Shown here in pieces: positions 7,754 to 16,502 of a DNA stretch of 64,000 nt. The position numbers and the translations under genes were made by a program. The notes under the pieces were generated by a model. The model was given only the letters and a program-made list of their open reading frames with translations, made no database searches and had not been told where the DNA came from. How positions within the stretch are numbered: the stretch's first letter is position 1; every line of letters begins with the position of its first letter. This DNA comes from Bdellovibrio sp. GT3 (lineage in GTDB: Bacteria > Bdellovibrionota > Bdellovibrionia > Bdellovibrionales > Bdellovibrionaceae): NCBI RefSeq assembly GCF_037996765.1, contig NZ_JBBNAD010000005.1:900001-964000 (forward strand), in the 5' to 3' direction.

Positions 7754-9985
7754 TTACTGATAAACCGGGCAACGCAATTTTTTAAGTCTGTCCTGAACCA
7801 GAAGGGCCTGAGCTTCGAAGCTTTCAAGGTCCTTTTGAGTTTTATCAAGGATCGGCATTGTTCCGCGAATCATCAAATCACCTTTGCAGACGCGGATGAT
7901 TTTACCATTCATGGAAGTATCAATCACACCTGAGATCATGTCACACATGATTTGTACCGTGGACAGGTGATCTCGGGCATCAATCGCGTAGAAGTAAGTT
8001 GTTCTAAGTTGTGAACAAATTGCTTCGCGTCTATCGGCATCGATGTGCTTGTTGGACGGAATCAAATTAGAAAGCGCATTCGCGGTCTTTCTGTCGTCAC
8101 GATATCGAATGGCATCAAAAGCCATGTCTTTTTCAGTGACCTGACTGATGTGTTTTCTGATTTTCGAACCGGAATCAGTCACCACCATGGACATAAGTTG
8201 CAGATTCTTTATGCCTTTTTTGAAGTTCTCAATCGAGATATCGTAGACAGACATCGTGTGATCAATCCATGAAAGGACCGGTGGATTGTCGTTGTTGCGA
8301 CCACCGAAAAGACCCGCTTTTAAGTCGGCCACGTCCTGGGAAAAGTTGGAACGATTGATAACGGAATCGTCTTTCGCGATTTCTTCCAAGGCACGTTTGA
8401 CCCGGCGGTAAGTGGCGCCCTCTTCGTTGGCCTTTTCCTGCTCTGATTTATTCACAACAACGGATCCACCAGAGGAATCTCTTGGTCCCTCAGAGATGAT
8501 TTGGTCAATTTCAGCAAGTGTCTTTTTAATGTTGTTAAACCATGAACGCGTGTTCTGTGCACAAATACGGATGTCGCTGGCGTTGCGCACGTTGGATTTT
8601 TCAATTTCGTTTTTGTAGTACTCAACCGTGTTGATACGGGCGTCAGCATTTACGGGCTGAATCTGACGAGTTGTATCCAGACTTAATGCGGCTTTCAAGT
8701 TCTGGAATACGGAATCCGGGAAAACAGACTTAGTCAGGTTAGGATTTTCCTCCTGGGATTTTTTAAGTTTTTCCTGGCTCTGCTTAATTTGACGGATTGC
8801 TGTTTGACCGAAGCTGCAGATGGCCATTTCATCATCATCAACTGATTCGCGACCGAAGCTGATTTCAAAGTTTCTGAAGTTCGTCATATCCAATACGTAC
8901 TGTTTTTTAACCTTGTCATATTTGGTCTGAAGGTTGGAAGAGTACTCAGACATCGGAATTTTGTTGCTAAGACTTGCTTTGTACAGAGGAAACTCGTTCT
9001 GCAAAGACGTGTTGAATTCAGTGAAGTTTCTGTCTGCAGTTAATTGCAAGAAACGAACTTTCTTTACGATCTTGATGTACTGACAAGTATTCTGAAATAC
9101 CGCAAGACGGTTGTCTTTTTTGGTCATATCGATCTGGTCTTTTTCGTACATCTGAGTCAGTGCAGTGATGCCTTTGGTTGCAACAGCGCCACCAATTACA
9201 AATGGTAGCGCCGGCGCCAGGGCTGGATTTACGGTAACCGCAAACAATGCCATTGGAGCCAAGCCATCAATCAACTGATTGAATGCCAAAAGTGCTTTAC
9301 CACTTCCCATGGAGTCGCGACCGCAGCTGGAATTCAGGAAGGAGTTATTGGAAAGCATGTCACCAATGGACGTGGTTGCCGTCATGGTGTCGGTCATTGC
9401 GTTGGAGAGTTGTTGGTAGTCCACTTCAGCAACGGCTTTTGAGTTCATCATCTTTTGCAGCGTTCCCACGTTCTTGCGAATCGCTTCGGTATCTTTTTGC
9501 AGACGATCCGCAGAGCCGTCCGTCGTACATTGACCTTTGCTGCGAATCTCGTTGGTCATGTCAGTAAGAGCCTGGTTCAGAGCCGCGGTCGAGGTGTTTT
9601 CGAATAAGTTACAGCTAAATTCTGCCGGAACCTTCACCGCTCGCATGGAGTTTTTTGAGCCGCCACCATTGTTGTTGTTATTGTTGCCATTTCCGTTTTG
9701 GTTTTTATCTTTTTGAGAGTTGCCATTTTGATTGCCAATCGGATTTGGGATTTGAGGTCGATTGGTGCGGTTGCCGCCGCTTTGATTTCCGCCGCGTTGA
9801 TCGCGATTACCAGTGGATGAATTGTTATTATTGGAGGTGTTGGTGTCAGTATCTTCACCAAATAGATCAATTGGAAATGTTGCTGGAGCTGCGTTCGCAA
9901 AAGCATGATGAGGCACTTGAGGAATCAGGAATCCCACAGAAAGAATGGCGCCAAGGGCACATCTTTTCACGTTCAATTTTGTCAT
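7754..9985 (-). CDS. Large exported protein with Asn/Gly-rich linker, function unknown
   Basis: The start is ATG 9985 (MTKLNVKRC), which begins a signal peptide ending HHAFA and has GGGAG upstream. Longer in-frame starts lack these. 743 residues: after the signal peptide comes a low-complexity region rich in Asn, Gly, Gln and Thr (about 25-115), then ~600 residues of predicted helical sequence with many Cys (SCGRDSMGSGK, NTCQYIKI, EAICSQLRTTY, RVCKGDL). A short hydrophobic stretch near residue 240 (LAPALPFVIGG) may contact membrane. No family recognised. It is convergent with the repeat protein at 7144, with only 13 nt between stops. Confidence 0.75.
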   Translation of the reverse strand: MTKLNVKRCALGAILSVGFLIPQVPHHAFANAAPATFPIDLFGEDTDTNTSNNNNSSTGNRDQRGGNQSGGNRTNRPQIPNPIGNQNGNSQKDKNQNGNGNNNNNNGGGSKNSMRAVKVPAEFSCNLFENTSTAALNQALTDMTNEIRSKGQCTTDGSADRLQKDTEAIRKNVGTLQKMMNSKAVAEVDYQQLSNAMTDTMTATTSIGDMLSNNSFLNSSCGRDSMGSGKALLAFNQLIDGLAPMALFAVTVNPALAPALPFVIGGAVATKGITALTQMYEKDQIDMTKKDNRLAVFQNTCQYIKIVKKVRFLQLTADRNFTEFNTSLQNEFPLYKASLSNKIPMSEYSSNLQTKYDKVKKQYVLDMTNFRNFEISFGRESVDDDEMAICSFGQTAIRQIKQSQEKLKKSQEENPNLTKSVFPDSVFQNLKAALSLDTTRQIQPVNADARINTVEYYKNEIEKSNVRNASDIRICAQNTRSWFNNIKKTLAEIDQIISEGPRDSSGGSVVVNKSEQEKANEEGATYRRVKRALEEIAKDDSVINRSNFSQDVADLKAGLFGGRNNDNPPVLSWIDHTMSVYDISIENFKKGIKNLQLMSMVVTDSGSKIRKHISQVTEKDMAFDAIRYRDDRKTANALSNLIPSNKHIDADRREAICSQLRTTYFYAIDARDHLSTVQIMCDMISGVIDTSMNGKIIRVCKGDLMIRGTMPILDKTQKDLESFEAQALLVQDRLKKLRCPVYQ

Positions 9986-10326
9986 AAACACATCTCCCAT
10001 GCTCTTTGTCGAACAATTCAACGAATAACACTTTTCGCTGGTCAATTTCCGCGGCATTCCACCTGGTTTGCAATGGTAACCCATTGAAAACACTTGTGTG
10101 GAAGGCGCAGCCTGCCCGTAAAAATGTCAGACCAATCACGGGTTTGCAAAACTCGTCCCATGTTGAAACGAAACCAAAGGATGGTGTCATAATGACGACA
10201 ACTGACGCGACAAAGGGCACCTTTTGCACCAACTAAGTAAGGTCTCCTTGTTATTTGCATCTGATCTCAAAAATAGAAGGACTTAATCGTCCAGGAGTGG
10301 AACGCTATTTGTATAGGAAAGTAGAT
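9986..10326. other. Divergent intergenic region without a supported gene
   Basis: 341 nt between two divergent exported-protein genes. Short overlapping ORFs occur on both strands, but none has a convincing start or protein character. It presumably holds promoters for both flanking genes; I cannot place them with confidence. Confidence 0.5.
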
Positions 10327-10881
10327 ATGGGTTATGTATGGTCGATCCTATTTTTCGTGTCCTCTTTGTTATGTGCTGGAAAGTGCATGGCGGGGGTTGA
10401 ATTATCGACCACTAAAAAGCTGGTTATCCCGGTCGACACCGTTACTCCAAAAATCACTCAAGAAGACGTTAAGAAAGTTATCCCCACTGATAGATTGGGT
10501 TCCGAATCAACCTCATCAATGATGGGCCGTATTGCTGATAGAACTTTTAATCTATGGTTCAATTCTGATGTTGTTCAGGAAAGTTTATTGGGTCGAGTTG
10601 TTCAGGAAACTCAAGAAACTCTTAAGACTGACGTAGTGGTTCCGGCTTCCACCAAGCAGGGGACATCTCATAAGTTTTCATTTAGAGTTGAGGCATTTCA
10701 GGCCTTGGCAAAAATGGAGTACAAGGGCTGGTTGAATGCGGCCGTGAATTATCGTGCAGCTGCCTCTGAAACAGAGGTGCAGTTTCAGGAAAAAGTTTTT
10801 GAAAACAAAGACCTTATTCTCAGTCATAAGGGAACAAGGACCGATAGTCTGGCTATGATTGGTCTTGCTTGGCGGTGGTAA
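10327..10881 (+). CDS. Small exported protein, function unknown
   Basis: The start is ATG 10327 (MGYVWSILFF), preceded by AGGA; the upstream in-frame ATG at 10255 would put 24 charged residues before the signal peptide. The signal peptide ends near KCMAG. The ~160-residue mature part has no recognised domain. It includes a run with RIADRTFNLWFNSD and a C-terminal part with alternating residues that could be beta-strands (AVNYRAAASETEVQF, ending MIGLAWRW). The terminal aromatic residues would suit a small outer-membrane barrel, but this is weak. The thiolase gene follows 18 nt later on the same strand. Confidence 0.65.
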   Translation: MGYVWSILFFVSSLLCAGKCMAGVELSTTKKLVIPVDTVTPKITQEDVKKVIPTDRLGSESTSSMMGRIADRTFNLWFNSDVVQESLLGRVVQETQETLKTDVVVPASTKQGTSHKFSFRVEAFQALAKMEYKGWLNAAVNYRAAASETEVQFQEKVFENKDLILSHKGTRTDSLAMIGLAWRW

Positions 10882-10899
10882 TAAGTCTACGCTTATTCC

Positions 10900-12081
10900 A
10901 TGGAAAAAATCGTATTTATCTCTGGAAAAAGAACTCCCTTTGGCGCCTTTGGCGGAACTCTTAAAGATGTATCAGGAACTGACCTTGGTGTCGTCGCTGC
11001 AAAAGCAACACTAGAGGCTGCAAAAGTATCTCCTGATGTAATTGATCACGTTGTTTTCGGCAACGTCATCCAATCAGCTCAAGATGCAATTTATCTTCCT
11101 CGCCACATCGGTTTGAAAGCCGGAGTGCCAATTGAAGTTGGTGCGTTGGGTGTGAATCGTTTGTGCGGAAGCGGCTTTCAATCTTGGGTGAATGCTGTGC
11201 AAATGATTCAAACTGGCGAAGCCACGGCTGTTCTTGCTGGTGGTGTTGAGCAGATGTCACAAATTCCTTACGTTGCCAGAAAAGTTCGCTTCGATGGTAT
11301 GCGCATGGGGAACTTCGAACTTGAAGACATGATGAACTCAGCATTGACGGATTCATACTCTGGAACTCCGATGGCAATCACGGCTGAAAACTTGGCAGTG
11401 AAATACAACATCACTCGGGAAATGGCTGATAAGTATTCCATTCAATCACAAACTCGCTACAAAGCGGCGTTCGATAAAGGATACTTCGCGCAGGAAATCG
11501 CGCCGGTAACCATTGAAACTCGCAAGGGCACAGTTGTTGTGGATAAAGACGAACATCCAAAACCAGATTCCACTTTGGAAAAGCTGGCGACGATGAAACC
11601 GGTTTTCAAAAAAGATGGTATCGTCACGGCAGCTGGGGCTTCCGGTATCGTGGACGGTGCGGTTTGCTCGCTTTTGATGAGCGAATCCAAGGCCAAAGAG
11701 TTGGGTCTTAAGCCGATGGCTCGTATCGTAAGTTATGCCTCTGTGGGTTGTGAACCAAGCATCATGGGTATCGGTCCTGCGGGCGCGGCTCGCAAAGCGC
11801 TTGAAAAAGCAGGTCTTAAACTTGAACAAATGGATTTGGTGGAAGTGAACGAAGCTTTCGCCGCTCAATATCTGGCTGTTGAAAAAGAGCTGGGACTTGA
11901 TCCGGCAAAAACCAATGTCAACGGTGGCGCGATCGCAGTAGGACATCCCTTGGGTGCCTCCGGCACTCGAATCATGAATCACTTGGTCTACGAACTTCAC
12001 CGTCGTAACGCCAAATACGCGTTGGGCTCTGCCTGCATCGGCGGCGGCCAAGGTATCGCAATTATTATTGAACGTATCTAA
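10900..12081 (+). CDS. Acetyl-CoA C-acyltransferase (thiolase)
   Basis: 393 residues, the usual length for thiolase. The nucleophilic Cys lies in NRLCGSGFQ (~88). The C-terminal catalytic His and Cys lie in GGAIAVGHPLGASG (~345-358) and GSACIGGGQG (~377-386). The enzyme condenses two acetyl-CoA to acetoacetyl-CoA or cleaves 3-ketoacyl-CoA in beta-oxidation; sequence alone does not fix the direction. It is the first of three same-strand genes (thiolase, SDR-like protein, hotdog thioesterase) with 12- and 8-nt gaps, a probable acyl-CoA operon. Confidence 0.93.
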   Translation: MEKIVFISGKRTPFGAFGGTLKDVSGTDLGVVAAKATLEAAKVSPDVIDHVVFGNVIQSAQDAIYLPRHIGLKAGVPIEVGALGVNRLCGSGFQSWVNAVQMIQTGEATAVLAGGVEQMSQIPYVARKVRFDGMRMGNFELEDMMNSALTDSYSGTPMAITAENLAVKYNITREMADKYSIQSQTRYKAAFDKGYFAQEIAPVTIETRKGTVVVDKDEHPKPDSTLEKLATMKPVFKKDGIVTAAGASGIVDGAVCSLLMSESKAKELGLKPMARIVSYASVGCEPSIMGIGPAGAARKALEKAGLKLEQMDLVEVNEAFAAQYLAVEKELGLDPAKTNVNGGAIAVGHPLGASGTRIMNHLVYELHRRNAKYALGSACIGGGQGIAIIIERI

Positions 12082-12093
12082 GTTAGGACAGTC

Positions 12094-12867
12094 ATGGATA
12101 ACAGCCTGAATTTACATCAAAGAGTGGCCTTGATTGCAGGGCCAATGACCTCCACGCTTTCCAGTATTGTGATGAATCTGACTCGCATGGGTGCGGATTG
12201 CGTGATTTTGGATCCTGATAAAACTGTCGGGGCTCCGTTTATCAATCAGATTAACGACGCTCGCGAAATCAGCGACAAATACGGTCGCGCAATGACGATT
12301 CAAACTGAACTAAAAACTCCAGAGCAAATCAAGGATGCTGTTGGCAAAGCGGCAACGACGTTTGGTGGATTGGATATTTTCATCGATGCGAACATGATTC
12401 AAAAGCCAACGCCGATTCGCTTGGATGGTGGCATTGATTCTGTGGACGAGATGCTGGATCGTCATTTGAAATTGCCGTTGATGATCACTCAGGCGGTACT
12501 TGGCTATCTTAAAAGCCGCAAAAAAGGCCGTATCATATTCATGCTGAATGAGTCTCCGGTTGCCAAGATCAAAGAAGACGTGATGGCCAAAGCGGCGCGC
12601 ACGGGATTGATCGGTTTTGCTGAAGCACTGGCAAAACAAACTTCGGAATTCAATGTGACGGTGAATACTTTGACCGTGGCACTGACCGAGGAATACATCC
12701 TGGCTCATGATCCTGAATCAAAATCCATCAAAGAAGCGATGGAGAAAATGAAACTGATCGATCCGGCAGTTAAGATCACTGAGGCCGACAAGATCGCGCA
12801 AACAGTGGCGTTCCTGGTAAGCCCGATGGGTGCCACGATGAATGGTCAGACCTTCTCGTTGTCATAA
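12094..12867 (+). CDS. SDR-fold protein lacking catalytic residues
   Basis: 257 residues aligning with short-chain dehydrogenases over the whole length, with a Rossmann start (RVALIAGP), an acidic strand end (CVILDP) and a C-terminal MNGQTFSLS like the usual substrate-loop end. The key motifs are missing. TGxxxGxG is replaced by AGPMTSTLSS, NNAG by IDANM, and the YxxxK region reads DVMAK with Asp where Tyr should be. It is therefore probably not an active oxidoreductase. Its place between a thiolase and a thioesterase, where a 3-hydroxyacyl-CoA dehydrogenase would be expected, suggests a structural or regulatory role or a changed chemistry. Confidence 0.8.
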   Translation: MDNSLNLHQRVALIAGPMTSTLSSIVMNLTRMGADCVILDPDKTVGAPFINQINDAREISDKYGRAMTIQTELKTPEQIKDAVGKAATTFGGLDIFIDANMIQKPTPIRLDGGIDSVDEMLDRHLKLPLMITQAVLGYLKSRKKGRIIFMLNESPVAKIKEDVMAKAARTGLIGFAEALAKQTSEFNVTVNTLTVALTEEYILAHDPESKSIKEAMEKMKLIDPAVKITEADKIAQTVAFLVSPMGATMNGQTFSLS

Positions 12868-12875
12868 GGTTTTCA

Positions 12876-13418
12876 ATGAACTTAATTTTCCGTTTGATTT
12901 ACACGATGCTGATCTCGCGCTTTCGCAGCAAGGTCGGCGCTCTTGATGAGTGTAAAACTCCCTATCGTTGCTGGCCTACGGACTGTGATGTTTTGGGTCA
13001 TATCAATAATGGTGTTTATTTTTCGATGCAGGATCTGGCGCGAATTGATTATATGATTCGCATGGGTGCCGCACCCAAGTTTTCAGCCAACGGCTGGTAT
13101 CCAGTGGTTGTAGCCGAGCGCATGCGTTTTAAAAAATCCATCAAGCCTTTTCAAAAGTTTCAAATCTCCACCAGACTTGCCCATTGGGATGATAAGTACA
13201 CTTATATCGAGCACAAGTTTTTGGTTAAAGGTGAGCCTGTCGCTTGGGGAATGATTCGTGCGCGATTCTTAAAAAAATCCGGCGGCCTGGTTTCCACTGA
13301 AGAACTATTGGGAGCGCTAGGTATTCCGCTGCAAAAACCTGAAATGCCAGCGCACCTAAAAGCCTGGGCCGAAGCAGAGGACCGCCATATCGAAGCAGTC
13401 CTGCCAGTTAGATCTTAA
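12876..13418 (+). CDS. Hotdog-fold acyl-CoA thioesterase family protein
   Basis: 180 residues with the 4HBT-type signature TDCDVLGHINNGVYF (~38-52), where Asp and the GHINN block are typical of acyl-CoA thioesterases of the YbgC/FcbC/THEM6 type. A hydrophobic N-terminus (LIFRLIYTMLI) resembles THEM6-like members. It likely hydrolyses an acyl-CoA made or used by the upstream thiolase. Its 3' end overlaps the convergent HD gene by 11 nt. Confidence 0.82.
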   Translation: MNLIFRLIYTMLISRFRSKVGALDECKTPYRCWPTDCDVLGHINNGVYFSMQDLARIDYMIRMGAAPKFSANGWYPVVVAERMRFKKSIKPFQKFQISTRLAHWDDKYTYIEHKFLVKGEPVAWGMIRARFLKKSGGLVSTEELLGALGIPLQKPEMPAHLKAWAEAEDRHIEAVLPVRS

Positions 13419-14724
13419 TATTTCGCAATACCTTATCGGCCTTTTCGAATTCCTCAGGGGCTACATAAATGCGGTCAATGATACGAGTGCCTTCGTAGCG
13501 GCGGAAGATTTCGGTCGATTGATTGATCGGAGTCGGGTGGCTCCAAGGATCCAATTGGTCGACGACGAAGATTTGCGAAGCGCGCTCTTCCGGAGAAGCC
13601 GTGTGGTATTTGGATAGACGTGCGTGGGAACTCGCCCAGATAACTTCCAGGCCTTCTTTTTCCAAAGCTTTCTTAACCAGCTCAGGACGATCGGATTCAG
13701 TTGTATTATGCTGCTCCAACAAAACCTTGAACGGACGACGTTGCGCGATTCTTTGAGCCCATGGATTGTTCGCAGAGCGCAAGTGTTCGTGCAGACGGTA
13801 GTCATTGTACAGGGTGTACTCGTCAATATTGCCGGGCAATTGGAATGTGCAATCAGGGGAAGTCAGATAACGATTCAGCATCTCTTCATAGATGATGCTC
13901 TTATGATGTCCGTAAACCATCAAATGCATGTGGTGGCGAGAAATCAAAAAGTCATCGAATGAATACAAGGCGCGGCGATTGATGGCTAGGTAAAGTTTAT
14001 CTTCCACACGGTGGAAGGTCATGTTCTGAATCAGCCAGTGCGAGTCGATCTTGCCGTAGTTGGTGCCACAGAAATAAGAGTCACGCTCCAGATAGTCCAT
14101 GCGATCGGCATCAAGTTCACTCGAAACCAATTGAGACAGAATCGGACGGAAGTCGACACCGTTATCGATAAAGAAATCATCAGGGCAGTGCAGGGCCTTA
14201 TCAATCAGGCAGGCAATGTAAATCGGCGCGATATCAGGAAAGTTTTTTTCAATCGTGCTGGAGATATTGGAATCAGTAACATACTTAATCGTATAGTCCT
14301 CGTGATTCGCACGGCGATTCTTATACATCACTGTGTGCGCAGTATCTGCGTACTTAAGCTCTTCATCATAGAGTTTGATTTTAAGTTCAGAAAGTTGAGG
14401 CATCACAGTTTCAGTTGTGTGAGAAAGCGGACCGTGGCCCACATCGTGTAGCAAAGCTGCCAAGCGAACAGTCTGGCGGAAGCGTGCTTTCACCGTAGGT
14501 TTTGAAAAAGGATAAATGCGGAAGATGGAATCAAAAACTCTTCCCACCAAATGCGCGACACCCACAGAGTGCAGATAGCGATTGTGAGTCGCGCCAGGAA
14601 AACTCATCTCAGAGAATCCTAATTGTTTGATGGCGCGAAGGCGTTGGTATTCAGCAGTATCCAAGATAGCGACTTCAGGCTCTGCATAATAAATAGAACC
14701 GTGAATAGGATCCCGAATCTCCAC
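13408..14724 (-). CDS. HD-domain phosphohydrolase (dNTPase/SAMHD1-like, YwfO type)
   Basis: The chosen start is GTG 14724 (VEIRDPIHG), which has GGAGG five bases upstream. Longer in-frame starts at 14751 (ATG) and 14781 lack any Shine-Dalgarno. The DPxHG opening is typical of the family. The metal-binding HD core is visible as LLHDVGHGPLSHTTE, and the later Asp as ELDADRMDYLERD. Relatives hydrolyse dNTPs or other nucleotides, or are poorly characterised. Convergent with the thioesterase gene. Confidence 0.85.
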   Translation of the reverse strand: MEIRDPIHGSIYYAEPEVAILDTAEYQRLRAIKQLGFSEMSFPGATHNRYLHSVGVAHLVGRVFDSIFRIYPFSKPTVKARFRQTVRLAALLHDVGHGPLSHTTETVMPQLSELKIKLYDEELKYADTAHTVMYKNRRANHEDYTIKYVTDSNISSTIEKNFPDIAPIYIACLIDKALHCPDDFFIDNGVDFRPILSQLVSSELDADRMDYLERDSYFCGTNYGKIDSHWLIQNMTFHRVEDKLYLAINRRALYSFDDFLISRHHMHLMVYGHHKSIIYEEMLNRYLTSPDCTFQLPGNIDEYTLYNDYRLHEHLRSANNPWAQRIAQRRPFKVLLEQHNTTESDRPELVKKALEKEGLEVIWASSHARLSKYHTASPEERASQIFVVDQLDPWSHPTPINQSTEIFRRYEGTRIIDRIYVAPEEFEKADKVLRNIKI

Positions 14725-15086
14725 AAAAACCTCCGCGAATAGTGCAGACATATATATGTGGGCTAAAAAAGGGGGTGTCAATCAACCCAAATCGCCTTGT
14801 TTTTGGGGTCCGGTGTCGACACTAGCTGTAGCCATGAGACGTTTTTGCGGTTCTAGATATAGGTCCGGGGTTACATTGATATGTAGTAATTTCAACAAGT
14901 TACGCCGCGTCGAAGTTGGTTCAGTCCTGTTCTTTAGGCCAGAAATGCATTTTTTTGAGACGTATCACTTTAGGAATTTTGAGACACACCGATCAGTAAG
15001 GGGAGAAATGAACTACCCAACGGCACCAGTAAGGGGCCTCGAGTTTCAAGGATCGAAACTCGGTAAATCTTCAAGGAGGAGGAATT
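14725..15086. other. Intergenic region ahead of the first flagellin gene
   Basis: 362 nt between divergent genes. It contains the sigma-28-like motif listed separately and the short palindrome GTGTCGACAC. No ORF here has protein character. Confidence 0.5.
14969..14995 (+). promoter_or_regulatory. Possible sigma-28 (FliA) promoter of flagellin 1
   Basis: TTTAGGAA (14969-14976), an 11-nt spacer, then ACCGATCA (14988-14995). The -10 half matches 6 of 8 positions of GCCGATAA and the spacing equals the enterobacterial FliA optimum; the -35 half is poor. The implied leader is ~85 nt. Confidence 0.4.
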
Positions 15087-15932
15087 ATGGGTTTGAGAAT
15101 TAACACGAACACAGCTTCGTTGAATGCACAGAGAGTTCTGTGGGGCACGAAGATCGGTCTTGATAAGAGCATGGAAAAGCTTGCTTCAGGATTCCGAATC
15201 AATAGAGCAGGCGACGATGCCGCCGGTCTAGCGATCTCTGAGAATTTAAAAGCTCAGGTTCGCGGTCTTAAACAAGCATCACGAAATGCTCAAGACGGTA
15301 TCTCTCTAGTCCAAGTGGCAGAGGGTTCGATGAATGAGATCTCTGGGATCTTGATTCGTCTAAGAGAACTGTCTGTACAAGCAGCTTCTGACACGGTCGG
15401 ACCGACTGAGCGTCAGTTCCTGAATGTGGAGTATGATCAATTGGTATCTGAGATCGATCGTATCGCAGAAGGTACAGAGTTCAACGGAACTCAACTTTTG
15501 GCGGGTGTCGGTTCCATCTTGGACTTCCAAGTAGGTACTAGAAATAATCCTGAAATCGACCGTATCTCTTTCGATGCTTCCAAAGCTGACGCAAACTCTG
15601 CGGCACTTGGTGTAAACTTGACGTCAGTAGCTGATAAAGCTTCTGCGCAAAATGCACTGGCAGCAATCGATACAGCAATCGTCAGCGTATCCGCGATGAG
15701 AGCAGACTTCGGTGCGATCCAAAATCGTCTACAATCAACTGTTTCGAATATCCAAGTTTCAGTTGAGAATATGTCAGCCGCTAACTCTCGTATCAGAGAT
15801 GTGGATGTAGCTGAAGAGACATCTGAAATGACTAGAAATAATATCTTGTTGCAAGCAGGTACTAGCGTACTGGCACAAGCGAACCAACAAGCTAATACAG
15901 CACTTGGACTCTTGAACAAATCTTTCTCATAA
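15087..15932 (+). CDS. fliC: Flagellin 1
   Basis: 281 residues, a short flagellin with conserved N-terminal (MGLRINTNTASLNAQR, with the DDAAGLAISE block) and C-terminal D0/D1 regions (SRIRDVDVAEETSEMTRNNI) and almost no variable D2/D3 domain. It is exported through the flagellar type III apparatus and polymerises into the filament. Bdellovibrio has several flagellin paralogues and a membranous sheath, which would explain the lack of an exposed variable domain. AAGGAGGAGG precedes the ATG, a very strong ribosome-binding site. A second paralogue follows 570 nt later. Confidence 0.95.
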   Translation: MGLRINTNTASLNAQRVLWGTKIGLDKSMEKLASGFRINRAGDDAAGLAISENLKAQVRGLKQASRNAQDGISLVQVAEGSMNEISGILIRLRELSVQAASDTVGPTERQFLNVEYDQLVSEIDRIAEGTEFNGTQLLAGVGSILDFQVGTRNNPEIDRISFDASKADANSAALGVNLTSVADKASAQNALAAIDTAIVSVSAMRADFGAIQNRLQSTVSNIQVSVENMSAANSRIRDVDVAEETSEMTRNNILLQAGTSVLAQANQQANTALGLLNKSFS

Positions 15933-16035
15933 GTTTGACGAGCTCTGACAGCAATGTCGGAGCCTGGACTCAGACCTAAGAAAAGATTCCGGTTCCCGAT
16001 CTTATCTTCAATGATCAGATCACCCTCAAGAGAAT

Positions 16036-16051
16036 CACCACTGCGGTGGTG
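16036..16051 (+). repeat. Hairpin in the flagellin 1 downstream region
   Basis: CACCAC-TGCG-GTGGTG: a 6-bp perfect stem with a 4-nt loop. There is no U-tract, so it is not a terminator. Confidence 0.5.
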
Positions 16052-16121
16052 GTTCCGAGTGTATACAAGCCCGAAGCTCTATTTATGAGCTGATAATTGA
16101 TCTCTGTTTCCTGCGACGTGG

Positions 16122-16139
16122 CCCCACAGAAATGTGGGG
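16122..16139 (+). repeat. Hairpin with GAAA tetraloop
   Basis: CCCCACA-GAAA-TGTGGGG: a 7-bp GC-rich stem closed by a stable GNRA tetraloop. It is followed by another inverted repeat (TTCTC ... GAGAA around 16148-16171). There is no U-tract; it may protect mRNA or be part of an RNA fold. Confidence 0.6.
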
Positions 16140-16192
16140 TACCACATTTCTCGAGAATTGAAATTCGAGAATGGAAAATGGATTTGGTGCGG

Positions 16193-16216
16193 GGAGTTTT
16201 AACTCCTGGATTTTTT
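16193..16216 (+). terminator. Possible weak terminator
   Basis: GGAGTT-TT-AACTCC is a 6-bp stem followed by TGGATTTTTT. The stem is short, so this is at most a partial terminator. Confidence 0.4.
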
Positions 16217-16281
16217 GATGACGGAGCAATCTGCTGCCGTGATTTTTAGCGACTTTCTTGTCGTGTCTTTTACGTTCTCTC

Positions 16282-16305
16282 GTGTGCTTTGCACACTCGT
16301 TTTTT
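16282..16305 (+). terminator. Rho-independent terminator upstream of flagellin 2
   Basis: GTGTGC-TTT-GCACAC is followed by TCG and six T. It insulates flagellin 2 from upstream transcription and marks the end of the flagellin 1 transcript or of a small RNA. Confidence 0.75.
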
Positions 16306-16354
16306 GAAAAAATAGTTTTAAAAGAAAATAAAAAAATCGGAAGAAACTGGACTC

Positions 16355-16381
16355 GAGATGTTTCATTAGTTTTCCGATAAG
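16355..16381 (+). promoter_or_regulatory. Sigma-28-like promoter of flagellin 2
   Basis: TCCGATAA at 16374-16381 matches 7 of 8 positions of the FliA -10 element GCCGATAA. The -35 region 11 nt upstream (CGAGATGT) is weak. It lies just after the terminator at 16282-16305, as expected for an independent promoter. Confidence 0.5.
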
Positions 16382-16483
16382 TTAAGCGTCAGCTTCTATC
16401 GCAAGCAGACAATTTATTAATTTAACAGACGCACGGATCGCGTCTTATGCCAATGGATGGCACTACTTCACGGAGGAAGAAAC

Positions 16484-16501
16484 ATGATACACGGAGGATA
16501 G
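16484..16501 (+). CDS. Five-codon leader ORF (MIHGG) before flagellin 2
   Basis: ATG-ATA-CAC-GGA-GGA-TAG, with its own GGAGG (16472-16476) seven bases upstream. Its two Gly codons are also the Shine-Dalgarno of flagellin 2, and its stop lies one base before the flagellin ATG. CACGGAGGA is duplicated at 16469-16477 and 16490-16498. It may couple or tune flagellin 2 translation; a chance duplication is possible. Confidence 0.4.
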   Translation: MIHGG

Positions 16502-16502
16502 A

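Larger units (their letters stand above)
15933..16502 (+). other. Hairpin-rich region between the two flagellin genes
   Basis: 570 nt with no convincing ORF over 60 codons. It holds several hairpins in order: 16036-16051, 16122-16139, ~16148-16171, 16193-16206 and a strong terminator at 16282-16305. A sigma-28-like -10 lies at 16374-16381 and a leader minicistron at 16484-16501. The first ~370 nt look like a long structured 3' UTR of flagellin 1 or a small RNA. Confidence 0.6.

Noticed and set aside
11446-12051. 201-codon minus-strand frame inside the thiolase
   Set aside because: Antisense shadow of a conserved gene with no start signal.
14756-15103. 115-codon ORF reaching into flagellin 1
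   Set aside because: It covers the flagellin promoter and ribosome-binding site in another frame and has random-looking composition.
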